Positions 1-7,990 of a DNA stretch of 64,000 nt are shown in pieces; within the stretch, counting starts at the first letter, position 1; the number at the start of each line of letters is the position of its first letter. Made by a program: the position numbers and the translations under genes. The stretch comes from Clostridia bacterium (lineage in GTDB: Bacteria; Bacillota; Clostridia; Oscillospirales; CAG-272): NCBI GenBank assembly GCA_017503105.1, contig JAFVTS010000028.1, positions 1-64,000 of the forward strand, written 5' to 3'. The notes under the pieces were generated by a model. That model saw only the letters and a program-made list of their open reading frames with translations, had not been told where the DNA came from and did no database searches.

Positions 1-154
1 TACTTAATCTAGCTTTCTCTTACTTTTTTGAGTTTCTTTTTTCAAAGTGTTCTTAACGAGATTCTTCGCACTTTTCAGTGCTTCTTAATCGTTCTTGTTG
101 TTCAATTTTCAATGAGCAAGTTCGCGCTCCCTCGCGTGCTTCCCGCGAGTCAGC
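1..154 (-). other. rRNA operon 5' leader with boxA (partial)
   Basis: Read on the minus strand, this stretch has no convincing ORF. It contains a boxA-like antitermination motif TGCTCATTGAAAA (106-118) and a small hairpin with arms GCACT/AGTGC (69-82). Known Firmicutes rRNA leaders and spacers carry boxA followed by an A-rich stretch of the 'TTGAAAATTGAAC' type, as seen here. A strong promoter lies immediately upstream (161-189). I infer that this is the leader of an rRNA operon transcribed out of the left edge. The rRNA gene itself is not in the window, so the identification rests on the leader alone. Confidence 0.6.
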
Positions 155-160
155 TTGTTT

Positions 161-189
161 ATTATATAACAAATCGGAAGAAAAGTCAA
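161..189 (-). promoter_or_regulatory. sigA-type promoter reading leftward (probable rrn P)
   Basis: On the minus strand, TTGACT (184-189) and TATAAT (161-166) are separated by exactly 17 bp. Transcription would start near 154 and run off the left edge through the boxA leader. It is divergent from the htpG promoter. The stretch 190-319 between the two promoters is AT-rich and shows no other feature; a possible 82-residue reading frame over 28-276 is not credible. Confidence 0.7.
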
Positions 190-319
190 GCGTTTTTTTC
201 AAGTTTTTTTATTTTTTCCTATTATGTCAATATTAACATTTTCAGGTGCGCGTTTTTGTGCATAGTGCACAAATAACAATTTTGACGATTTTAATTTCAA
301 GTTTGTTCACATACGGGTA

Positions 320-348
320 TTGACAAAGCTTTTTATTAGTGATATAAT
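320..348 (+). promoter_or_regulatory. htpG sigA promoter
   Basis: TTGACA (320-325) and TATAAT (343-348) with a 17-bp spacer are perfect consensus hexamers. The CIRCE operator begins 4 bp downstream, so HrcA binding would block initiation or early elongation. Confidence 0.9.
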
Positions 349-351
349 GTT

Positions 352-378
352 TTAGCACTCAGGTGATGCGAGTGCTAA
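352..378 (+). promoter_or_regulatory. CIRCE operator (HrcA binding site)
   Basis: A perfect inverted repeat, TTAGCACTC-N9-GAGTGCTAA, matches the canonical CIRCE element. It sits across the predicted transcription start of htpG. In known systems HrcA represses CIRCE promoters (usually groESL and dnaK operons) until heat stress. Its placement before htpG indicates HrcA control of this gene. Confidence 0.95.
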
Positions 379-410
379 AGCAGATATAAAAAACGGAGGT
401 ATTATATAAA

Positions 411-2294
411 ATGAGAAAAAAGCAATTTAAAGCCGAGTCGCAAAAGCTGCTTGATATGATGATCAATTCGATCTACACGCACAAGGAGATCTTCTTGCGC
501 GAGCTCATATCAAACGCGAGCGACGCCATTGATAAGCTCTATTTCCGTTCGCTCACAGACACGGACGTTCACGTGAGCCGCGGAGATTACGCCATCAATA
601 TTATAATAGATAAGGAAGAAAAGACTCTCACGATTTCCGACAACGGCTGCGGAATGACGAAGGAAGAGCTTGAAAACAACCTCGGAACTATCGCGAAGAG
701 CGGCTCGTTCGACTTCAAGCGCACGAACGAGGGCGGCGAGGACGTGGACATCATCGGTCAATTCGGCGTCGGCTTCTATTCGGCGTTTATGGTGGCGGAC
801 AGGATAACCGTTCGCTCAAAGCCCTACGGAAGTAACGAGGCGACCGTTTGGGAATCCGAGGGTGTCAGCGGTTACACGACGGACACCTGCGACAAGAGCA
901 CGTTCGGAACGGAGATAATTCTTCACATAAAGGAAGACACGGACGACGAGCGCTACTCGGAATTCCTTGACGATTACAGAATAAGATCGCTTGTTAAGAA
1001 ATATTCCGACTACATCCGCTATCCCATCAAGATGGCTGTGGAAAAGAGCAGAAAGAAAGAGGGTACGGACGGCGAGTACGAAAAGTACACCGAGATCGAA
1101 ACGCTCAACAGTATGATACCTCTTTGGAAGCGCCCCGCATCCGAGGTGACGGACGAGGAATACAAGAGCTTCTACACGGAGAAATTCTTTGATTACGAAG
1201 CTCCCGCAAAGGTCATCACGCAAAAATCCGAGGGCACGGCAACTTACACCGCCCTGCTCTTCATTCCCTCTCACGTGCCGTTCAACTATTACACGAAGGA
1301 CTACGAAAAGGGACTCGAGCTTTATTCCTCGGGCGTTATGATAATGGACAAGTGCCCCGACCTTCTGCCCGATTATTTCGGCTTCGTTAAGGGTCTTGTA
1401 GACTCTGCCGACCTTTCGCTCAACATCTCGCGCGAGATGCTCCAGCACGACAGACAGCTCAAGGTTATGGCTAAGGCTATTGAGAAGAAGATCAAGAGCG
1501 AGCTTGAAAAGATGATGGAAAACGACCGCGAGAAGTACGAGAAGTTCTTCGACGCCTTCGGAATCCAGCTCAAGTACGGCGTTTATTCCGATTACGGAAT
1601 GCACAAGGACACGCTCCAAGACCTCCTTCTCTTCCGCTCGTCGAACGACAGAAAGTACGTTTCCTTGAAGGAATACACCTCATCTCTTAAGGAAGAGCAG
1701 AAGACCATCTACTACGCCGCGGGCGAAACGATCGACAAGATCGAGCTCTTGCCCCAGGTCGAGGCGGTCAAGAGCCGCGGATTTGAGGTACTCTACCTCA
1801 CCGACGACGTTGACGAGTTTGCGCTCAAGATAATCGGCAAGTACGCGGACTGCGACTTCAAGAACGTTACCGCAGAGGCGCTTGACCTTTCAAGCGACGA
1901 GGAAAAGGAAGCACTCAAAAAGGAGAATGAGTCCGCAGAGGCAATGCTCGGCGCTATGAAGGACGCGATAGGAAAGGTTTCCGCCGTTAAGTTCACCGCG
2001 TCCCTCGGCAAGCACCCCGTCTGCCTCTCAAGCGAGGGCGAGCTTTCCGTTGAGATGGAGAAGATACTCAAGAAGATGCCCGGCGTCGATGAAAACGCAC
2101 CGAAGGCGAGCGTCGTGCTTGAGATAAATATGAATCACCCGATTGCGGAAAAGCTTAAGAGCCTGCACGAAACCGATGCCGAAAAGCTCGGCAAGTACGC
2201 GCGAATCCTTTACGCGGAGGCTTGCCTCATCGGCGGTGTTTCGATTGAAAATCCCGCAGAGCTCACCGAGCTTATCTCGGAGCTTATGGTATAA
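411..2294 (+). CDS. htpG: molecular chaperone HtpG (Hsp90)
   Basis: ATP-dependent cytosolic Hsp90 chaperone, 627 residues, full length for bacterial HtpG. The GHKL ATPase domain shows E31, N35 and D39 in ELISNASDA, DNGCGM at 77-82 (ATP-contacting Asp) and the glycine-rich lid motif IGQFGVGFYSAF at 115-126. Middle and C-terminal dimerisation domains follow, with no eukaryotic MEEVD tail, as is normal for bacteria. The start is fixed by ACGGAGGT ending 10 nt before ATG. The gene is monocistronic, with a sigA promoter and CIRCE upstream and an intrinsic terminator just downstream. CIRCE control differs from Bacillus subtilis, where htpG is not in the HrcA regulon. Confidence 0.97.
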   Translation: MRKKQFKAESQKLLDMMINSIYTHKEIFLRELISNASDAIDKLYFRSLTDTDVHVSRGDYAINIIIDKEEKTLTISDNGCGMTKEELENNLGTIAKSGSFDFKRTNEGGEDVDIIGQFGVGFYSAFMVADRITVRSKPYGSNEATVWESEGVSGYTTDTCDKSTFGTEIILHIKEDTDDERYSEFLDDYRIRSLVKKYSDYIRYPIKMAVEKSRKKEGTDGEYEKYTEIETLNSMIPLWKRPASEVTDEEYKSFYTEKFFDYEAPAKVITQKSEGTATYTALLFIPSHVPFNYYTKDYEKGLELYSSGVMIMDKCPDLLPDYFGFVKGLVDSADLSLNISREMLQHDRQLKVMAKAIEKKIKSELEKMMENDREKYEKFFDAFGIQLKYGVYSDYGMHKDTLQDLLLFRSSNDRKYVSLKEYTSSLKEEQKTIYYAAGETIDKIELLPQVEAVKSRGFEVLYLTDDVDEFALKIIGKYADCDFKNVTAEALDLSSDEEKEALKKENESAEAMLGAMKDAIGKVSAVKFTASLGKHPVCLSSEGELSVEMEKILKKMPGVDENAPKASVVLEINMNHPIAEKLKSLHETDAEKLGKYARILYAEACLIGGVSIENPAELTELISELMV

Positions 2295-2312
2295 AATTTA
2301 ATTATCAAAGAA

Positions 2313-2347
2313 CGTCTGCCCATACCGCGGCAGGCGTTTTCTTTTTT
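2313..2347 (+). terminator. intrinsic terminator of htpG
   Basis: CGTCTGCC (2313-2320) pairs with GGCAGGCG (2329-2336) around an 8-nt loop, followed by a T-rich run. It lies 18 nt after the htpG stop codon. Confidence 0.85.
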
Positions 2348-2363
2348 GAGCTTAGCATAAATC

Positions 2364-2392
2364 TTGACTTTTGCAGGGTGTTGTGATAAAAT
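2364..2392 (+). promoter_or_regulatory. promoter of LRR lipoprotein gene
   Basis: TTGACT (2364-2369) and TAAAAT (2387-2392) with a 17-bp spacer lie 56 bp before the start codon. Confidence 0.65.
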
Positions 2393-2448
2393 TAAGTTAT
2401 ATTTGAAATTTCATAATTACAAGACGATACGTAGAAAGGACATACTCT

Positions 2449-5391
2449 ATGAACATCTTTAAGAATTTGTTTATCACGCTTCTTGCAATTGCGGCACTTT
2501 GCGTCTTTGCCGCTTGCGGCGGTGAAAGTATCGAAAACGATGGCGCGAACAGTGGCAATGGTATAGAAAACACCAATAGTGGCTCAGGAAACGCGGATAA
2601 CCCCTCCGTCCATACTCACACGTTTGGAGAATGGGAAACGACGAAGAGCGCGACCTGCACCGAAGCGGGCACGAAGATAAGAACGTGCTCCTGCGGTGAG
2701 AGCGAAAGCGAAGCTTTGGCTGCACTCGGTCACGATGAAGTGAGTCACGAGGCAAAGGAGCCAACCTGCACCGAGATAGGTTGGGATGCGTACGTTACTT
2801 GCTCGCGTTGCTATTACACTACTTATGCAGAAAAGTCAAAAACTGAACACAACCTTGTAAACAACATCTGCACGCAGTGCAACAAGGAAATATACGGCAT
2901 TTTGGTCGGAGAATGGAATATTTCCGCAACTTCACAAGATAACGTCACAGCATCACTGTACATAGATTTCAATGAATCAAGCAAATATATTCTCGCCGTG
3001 TCGGGCACGGGCAATATGTGTGATTGGTCTTCATATCCGTGGTATAGCTATCGAAATAAAATCACATCCGTTATAATTGAAGGCGGTGTGACTTCCATAG
3101 GGGAAAAAGCATTCTATGAATGCAAAAATCTCAACAGCGTTTCGATCGCCGATGAATTAACGAGCATTGGAGATGGTGCTTTTTCCGGATGCAGTAGTCT
3201 TACAAGCATCACCGTTTCCGAAGGAAATATGGCATACAAATCTGTAAGCGGTGTTTTATATACGAAAGACGGAAGCGTTTTGATACATTATCCAAGAGCA
3301 AAAGCGGATAGAGATTTTGCAATTCCGGACAGCGTATCTTCTATCGAATCGAGCGCATTTTCGCATTGTACCAATATACAAAGCCTCGCTTTCCCAAAAA
3401 GCATAACTCACGTTGGCAATTACGCCTTCAATGGGTGTGAAAACCTAAACGCGGTATACATCACCGATATTAAAGCGTGGTGCAATATAAGCTTCGGAAT
3501 TTACGGATATTACGGAGAAAATCCTCTTACTTACGCTAAAAATCTTTATCTTAACGGTTGTCTTATATCGGGAGAGTTGATTCTTCCCGAGGGAATCGAA
3601 CGAATATCTCCGTATGCGTTTTATTCATATACGCCTTTGACGAGTGTAATTATTCCTAAAAGCGTCACGTATATCGGAATAGGCGCGTTCAATAATTGCT
3701 CCAATCTCAGAAGCATAACTATTCCCTTTGTCGGAGAAACAAAGGACGGAGCTGAAAATGCACATTTCGCCCACATTTTCGGAGGAACGAACTTTTATGC
3801 GAGAATAATTCCCGACTCTCTTGAAACCATTATAATTACAGATGGAACGGTTATAGGTGAACGCGCCTTCGTCGATTGTGAAAATATTAAAAGCATCACC
3901 CTTCCCGACAGTCTGACGCTCATCGGCGCTCATGCTTTTTCAAATTGCAAAAAGCTTACACGAGTGGTCGTGCCCGATAGCGTAACCCAAATAGGCGCTT
4001 GTGCTTTTGCGAACTGTGACAGCATAGAAAGCATAGTTCTCCCCTTTGTGGGGTCTTCAAAAACAGAGCCCGAAAGTACCCTTTTCGGTCATATCTTTTC
4101 AACCGCTTCCGACGCCAACAGCTACACACCCCATAGTCTGAAAAGCGTCACCGTGACGGGAGGAGCTGTCGGAAGTGGAGCTTTTTCGGGATGCAGATTT
4201 CTTGAAGAGGTGATCCTGGGAAATGGGGTAACGACTGTCGGTTATAAGGCGTTCTTTGATTGCAGCAGCCTTAAGTATAATGAATATGACAATGCATATT
4301 ACCTTGGCAACGAGAATAATCCATATCTTTTGTTAGTTAAAGCAAAGAGTAATAATATAACTTCCGTAACTATACATAAAAACACGAGATTTATTCATTC
4401 TTCTGCATTCTCTTGGACATCTTTTTGCGATAGCCTTACGAGCGTTGTGATCCCCGACAGCGTAACGACTATCGGTGATGGGGCGTTTTATCTTTGCAGA
4501 AGCCTTACGAGCGTGACTATAGGAAAGAACGTAACGACTATCGGTGATGGTGCGTTCTTTGGCTGCTCCAGCCTTACGAGCGTGTATATTACAGATATAG
4601 CAGCTTGGTGCGGTATAGAGTTTGAAAGTTATGATTCAAATCCTCTTGATGACGCAGAAAATCTTTACCTTAACGGAACTCTTGTCAAAGATCTTGTGAT
4701 TCCCGACGGTGTAACTGCTATCGGTGATTATGCGTTCTATGATTGCGACAGTCTTACGAGCATTGTGATTCCCGACAGCGTAACTACTATCGGTGAAGAG
4801 GCGTTCTATTCTTGCGACAGCCTAACGAGCGTGTATATTACAGATATAGCAGCTTGGTGCGGTATAGAGTTTGTAACGTATAATTCAAATCCTCTTAGAT
4901 ATGCAAAGAATCTTTACCTTAACGGAACTCTTGTTGAAGATCTTGTAATTCCCGACGGAGTTGCAAATATCCCTGCGTATGCATTTAGCTGTAAAAACCT
5001 TACAAGCGTGGTGATCCCCGACAGCGTTACGACTATCGGTTTTTCTGCGTTCTATGATTGCGAAAGCCTTACGAGCGTGACAATTGGAAACAGCGTAACG
5101 ACTATAGGTGATTATGCGTTCTCGGGTTGCACCAGCCTTAAGAGCGTGACGATAGGAAACAGCGTAACGACTGTAGGTGAATATGCGTTCTATAATTGCG
5201 ACAGCCTTACGAGCGTTGTAATCCCCGACAGCGTAACGACTATTGGTGATGGGGCGTTCGAATATTGCAGAAGTCTTACGAGCATAAAGTACAGAGGCAC
5301 GAAAGATGAATGGAACGCTATATCAAAGGGCTCTTATTGGAATTATGGCACAGGTAATTATACGATAACCTACGATTACGACGGTGAATAA
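2449..5391 (+). CDS. secreted lipoprotein with BspA-type leucine-rich repeats
   Basis: A 980-residue surface lipoprotein. The N-terminus is a type II signal peptide with a lipobox ending in FAAC, so Cys about residue 23 would be lipidated. Residues about 50-150 hold Cys-rich repeats of the HTH-x-FGEWE...C.E.G...C.CG type, common in clostridial surface proteins. From about residue 200 to the end run many LRR_5 (BspA/TpLRR) repeats with the pattern IPDSVTTIG..AF..C.SLTSV. A submodule carrying ITDIAAWCGIEF and NLYLNGTLV recurs near 4582-4700 and 4831-4945, with a diverged copy near 3451-3570. Known BspA proteins mediate adhesion or host-matrix binding; the ligand here cannot be read from sequence. 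It has its own promoter and terminator. Repeat units near the 3' end are nearly identical in DNA, so copy number may vary. Confidence 0.85.
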   Translation: MNIFKNLFITLLAIAALCVFAACGGESIENDGANSGNGIENTNSGSGNADNPSVHTHTFGEWETTKSATCTEAGTKIRTCSCGESESEALAALGHDEVSHEAKEPTCTEIGWDAYVTCSRCYYTTYAEKSKTEHNLVNNICTQCNKEIYGILVGEWNISATSQDNVTASLYIDFNESSKYILAVSGTGNMCDWSSYPWYSYRNKITSVIIEGGVTSIGEKAFYECKNLNSVSIADELTSIGDGAFSGCSSLTSITVSEGNMAYKSVSGVLYTKDGSVLIHYPRAKADRDFAIPDSVSSIESSAFSHCTNIQSLAFPKSITHVGNYAFNGCENLNAVYITDIKAWCNISFGIYGYYGENPLTYAKNLYLNGCLISGELILPEGIERISPYAFYSYTPLTSVIIPKSVTYIGIGAFNNCSNLRSITIPFVGETKDGAENAHFAHIFGGTNFYARIIPDSLETIIITDGTVIGERAFVDCENIKSITLPDSLTLIGAHAFSNCKKLTRVVVPDSVTQIGACAFANCDSIESIVLPFVGSSKTEPESTLFGHIFSTASDANSYTPHSLKSVTVTGGAVGSGAFSGCRFLEEVILGNGVTTVGYKAFFDCSSLKYNEYDNAYYLGNENNPYLLLVKAKSNNITSVTIHKNTRFIHSSAFSWTSFCDSLTSVVIPDSVTTIGDGAFYLCRSLTSVTIGKNVTTIGDGAFFGCSSLTSVYITDIAAWCGIEFESYDSNPLDDAENLYLNGTLVKDLVIPDGVTAIGDYAFYDCDSLTSIVIPDSVTTIGEEAFYSCDSLTSVYITDIAAWCGIEFVTYNSNPLRYAKNLYLNGTLVEDLVIPDGVANIPAYAFSCKNLTSVVIPDSVTTIGFSAFYDCESLTSVTIGNSVTTIGDYAFSGCTSLKSVTIGNSVTTVGEYAFYNCDSLTSVVIPDSVTTIGDGAFEYCRSLTSIKYRGTKDEWNAISKGSYWNYGTGNYTITYDYDGE

Positions 5392-5426
5392 ATTTCAAAA
5401 CAAAAATCGAAACAAAGCAAAATCGA

Positions 5427-5456
5427 GCCGAGCGGTGAAATATCCGCTCGGCTTTT
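5427..5456 (+). terminator. intrinsic terminator after LRR lipoprotein
   Basis: Perfect 9-bp stem GCCGAGCGG (5427-5435) / CCGCTCGGC (5444-5452) with an 8-nt loop and TTTT. Confidence 0.9.
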
Positions 5457-5461
5457 GGTGT

Positions 5462-5590
5462 AATATGACCTTCTCCAGCGGGGAAGGCTTAGGAGAAACG
5501 GACCGCCGGGGACGTCGGTCCCTACGGATTTATCTTAATTTCTAATTCCGCATTCCGCATTCCTAAATTTGCATTCCTAATTCCGCATTT
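5462..5590. repeat. REP/MITE-like intergenic repeat element
   Basis: A non-coding stretch with two consecutive hairpins: CCTTCTCC/GGGGAAGG (5469-5476 with 5480-5487) and GGACCG/CGGTCC (5500-5505 with 5516-5521). It is followed by a run of short near-repeats of the types 'attccgcatt' and 'gcattccta' (about 5540-5590). The organisation resembles dispersed palindromic intergenic repeats of uncultured gut clostridia. No second copy occurs in this window, so dispersal is inferred. Confidence 0.45.
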
Positions 5591-5592
5591 TA

Positions 5593-7824
5593 TCATTGCG
5601 GTTTTTTTATTTTATTGAGCTTGGCGTTAATTTCAAGCAGCTCGTCCTTGGTCATTGGCTCTGCCATAGCACCGAGGGTATTTACGAAGCGCAGGACGGT
5701 AAAGCCGCCGAGCATTTTCATCATTCCGCCGTCAACGGGCACACCCGTGTCGAGTTTTTTCGCGAATTTCGACCAAAAGCCCGCAAACCAGAGGTTGCCC
5801 TTTACGGTGCTCATAATATCGGAGATGGTGTCGTTCAAGGAGAAATAGCCCTCGGGGGCGGTGACGTCGAACCAATTCAAGACTGCGCCCTTTTCCTTTA
5901 GGATATATTTTTCGTTCGGCTTTTCCGCTTTCAGAAAGACGGCGGTGTCGGAAAGGTCGCCCGCCGTGGCTTTTATGACGGTATACTCGGAGAGGGGGAC
6001 GTCGAATTTAAAGAAGCCGTAGGGGTCGCTCCTTTTGCCGAGGGAGATTCCGTTTGCGAAGAGCTCGACCTCGGAGAGGTTGGAATAGACCGTGACTTTT
6101 GTGGAGCTTTCGGCTCTTTCCTTATACCTTTTGCCCGCGATATGGACGAAGGGCTCGCGCGAGAGATTCGCCTTATAGGCATAGAAGGCGTCCTTTTTAT
6201 AGAGTCTGTCGAAGGTGACGAGGCCTTTATGATTCTGACCGTGCTCGCCGCCCTCGGCTCTTGCGTCGGCGCCGAAGTCGAACATATTCCAGACCCAAGT
6301 GGCGAAGATAAAGGAGCGCGAGAAGAGCTGTTTTATAAGCTCCTCGTGGTAATACGCCTGATACTCCTCGGTGTAGTCGCCCTGCTTTGGGTCGGAGGTA
6401 TGCCAATCGAGCGCTTCACAGCCGTATTCGGTGACGGCAACGGGGATATTCGGGTGCTTCTTGTGGAAGTTATCGAACCACGGACCGTTCATAGACACGT
6501 CGCCGCCGTACCAACCGAAATAATGATTATAGCCGACGACGTCGGGGATTTTCAGATAGGGGTGATCCTCGGGGCACATACTGACGGCGGCGATGCCCGT
6601 CAGCCTCGTCGGGTCGAGGGAGTGGGCGAGGTCGTTCAGCTTTTTGTGGCTTTCGGTTATTTGCTCCCCGTCTGCACCGCCCATAGTTATCTCGTTCGAC
6701 AGCCCCCAAAAGCAGATGGACGGATGATTGTAATTCTGAAGTATCAGCTCCTTTAGCTGGGTGGCGGCGTTTTCACTCGCACTTTCGGAATGCTTTGAGA
6801 TATACGGTATCTCCGCCCAGACGACGAGTCCGCGCTCGTCGCAAAGGTCATAAAAATATCCGTCGTGCTGATAGTGGGCAAGGCGCACCGTGTTTGCGCC
6901 GAGCTCCGAGATGAGCCGCACGTCGTCCTCGTGGTGGCGAGGAAGAAGGGCGTTTCCCCTTCCCTCTCTGTCCTGATGGCGCGAGACGCCGCGCAGAGGA
7001 TAGGGCTTGCCGTTTAAAATAAAACCGAGCTCGGGATCGACGGAAAACGTGCGTATTCCAAACCTACTACGCACAAGATCAAGGCATTCCTCACCGCGAA
7101 GGAGGCTCACCTCAGCGGTATAGAGATACGGTTCATCGACGCCTTGCCAAAGGTGCGGAGAGCTTATTTTGAAGCTCTGCCTGTTCGTTTTTGCGTCCGT
7201 TTCGGACTCGCAGACGCATTTTCCGAGCGCATCGGTGATCTTATATTTGAGAGTAAGCTCGCGCGACGCCTCCGTTACGTAGACCTCGATATCCACCTCT
7301 GCATTGCCACCGCTCACGGTGCTCGTAATTTTTATTCCCTCGGAGCCGTAGCAATCAAGCTCGAAATGCGAGCTTGGCACGGATATGAGATAAACGTTGC
7401 GGTAAATTCCGCCGTAGAAGGTGAAATCCGCCATAGCGGGATAGACCTCGCCATTGTCGGAATTATCCACCAAGACGGCTATCAGATTTTCCTTTTTAAT
7501 ATACTCGGTAATATCGGCTCTGAAGGTCGAGTAGCCACCTTTGTGCGAAGCGACGCGCACCCCGTCAACGAAGACCTCCGCCGTGGAATTTACTCCCCCA
7601 AACTCAAGGTAGTATTTATCGCCCCGTCCTATCTCGTCCTGCGAGAGCGGACGCATATAAAGGCACTTGCCTCTGAAGTAATCGTTGCCGCCGTCGGTGC
7701 CGTCCTCGGCATTCCAGGTGTGCGGAAGCTCCGTCGGCACAGCCCCATCGGGTATCGCCTCGGGAACACCGTCAAAGTCACGGACGAAAAACCATCCGTC
7801 GTTTATAAGCTTTATTTCTTTCAT
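5593..7824 (-). CDS. glycoside hydrolase family 2 (beta-galactosidase/beta-glucuronidase type)
   Basis: Retaining exo-glycosidase of 743 residues. An N-terminal sugar-binding jelly roll occupies about 1-155, an Ig-like domain about 156-262 and a TIM barrel about 263-560, with C-terminal beta domains after that. The acid/base is E378 in WGLSNEI and the nucleophile E466 in VTEYGCE, both at the standard GH2 positions. There is no signal peptide, so it acts in the cytoplasm on imported oligosaccharides. The start is set by AAAGGAG just upstream of ATG. It lies downstream of the uronate cluster but is separated from it by a terminator (7909-7967), so it probably has its own transcript. Beta-galactosidase and beta-glucuronidase cannot be told apart here; the uronate context makes glucuronidase plausible. 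Confidence 0.88.
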   Translation of the reverse strand: MKEIKLINDGWFFVRDFDGVPEAIPDGAVPTELPHTWNAEDGTDGGNDYFRGKCLYMRPLSQDEIGRGDKYYLEFGGVNSTAEVFVDGVRVASHKGGYSTFRADITEYIKKENLIAVLVDNSDNGEVYPAMADFTFYGGIYRNVYLISVPSSHFELDCYGSEGIKITSTVSGGNAEVDIEVYVTEASRELTLKYKITDALGKCVCESETDAKTNRQSFKISSPHLWQGVDEPYLYTAEVSLLRGEECLDLVRSRFGIRTFSVDPELGFILNGKPYPLRGVSRHQDREGRGNALLPRHHEDDVRLISELGANTVRLAHYQHDGYFYDLCDERGLVVWAEIPYISKHSESASENAATQLKELILQNYNHPSICFWGLSNEITMGGADGEQITESHKKLNDLAHSLDPTRLTGIAAVSMCPEDHPYLKIPDVVGYNHYFGWYGGDVSMNGPWFDNFHKKHPNIPVAVTEYGCEALDWHTSDPKQGDYTEEYQAYYHEELIKQLFSRSFIFATWVWNMFDFGADARAEGGEHGQNHKGLVTFDRLYKKDAFYAYKANLSREPFVHIAGKRYKERAESSTKVTVYSNLSEVELFANGISLGKRSDPYGFFKFDVPLSEYTVIKATAGDLSDTAVFLKAEKPNEKYILKEKGAVLNWFDVTAPEGYFSLNDTISDIMSTVKGNLWFAGFWSKFAKKLDTGVPVDGGMMKMLGGFTVLRFVNTLGAMAEPMTKDELLEINAKLNKIKKPQ

Positions 7825-7875
7825 ACGAGCTCCTTTCGTAATTCCTCCTTATTTTTACCGCCGCGAGCAAAAAAA

Positions 7876-7900
7876 TACGGGATAGTAAAATATTCCCGTA
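7876..7900 (-). promoter_or_regulatory. inverted repeat upstream of the GH2 gene (possible operator)
   Basis: TACGGGA (7876-7882) and TCCCGTA (7894-7900) form a 7-bp inverted repeat centred about 64 bp before the GH2 start codon. The AT-rich centre could host promoter elements. LacI/GntR-type operators have this form, but no regulator gene is adjacent, so the role is inferred. Confidence 0.35.
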
Positions 7901-7908
7901 TCAATTTA

Positions 7909-7967
7909 TAAAAAGACCCCGCAAGCGTTCCTTAAAACATCAGGACGCTTACAGGGTCTTCTTTTTA
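7909..7967 (-). terminator. bidirectional intrinsic terminator of the uronate operon
   Basis: A long imperfect stem pairs AAGACCCCGCAAGCGTTCC (7913-7931) with the segment at 7943-7960 ending in CAGGGTCTT. A/T tracts flank both sides. It ends the leftward transcript from the GH88 genes and isolates GH2. Confidence 0.85.
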
Positions 7968-7990
7968 TTGTTTTTTAAGTCAAACGAGCA

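Noticed and set aside
28-276. 82-residue plus-strand ORF at the left edge
   Set aside because: No ribosome binding site, low-complexity Phe/Ser-rich product, and it runs antisense to a boxA leader and promoter.
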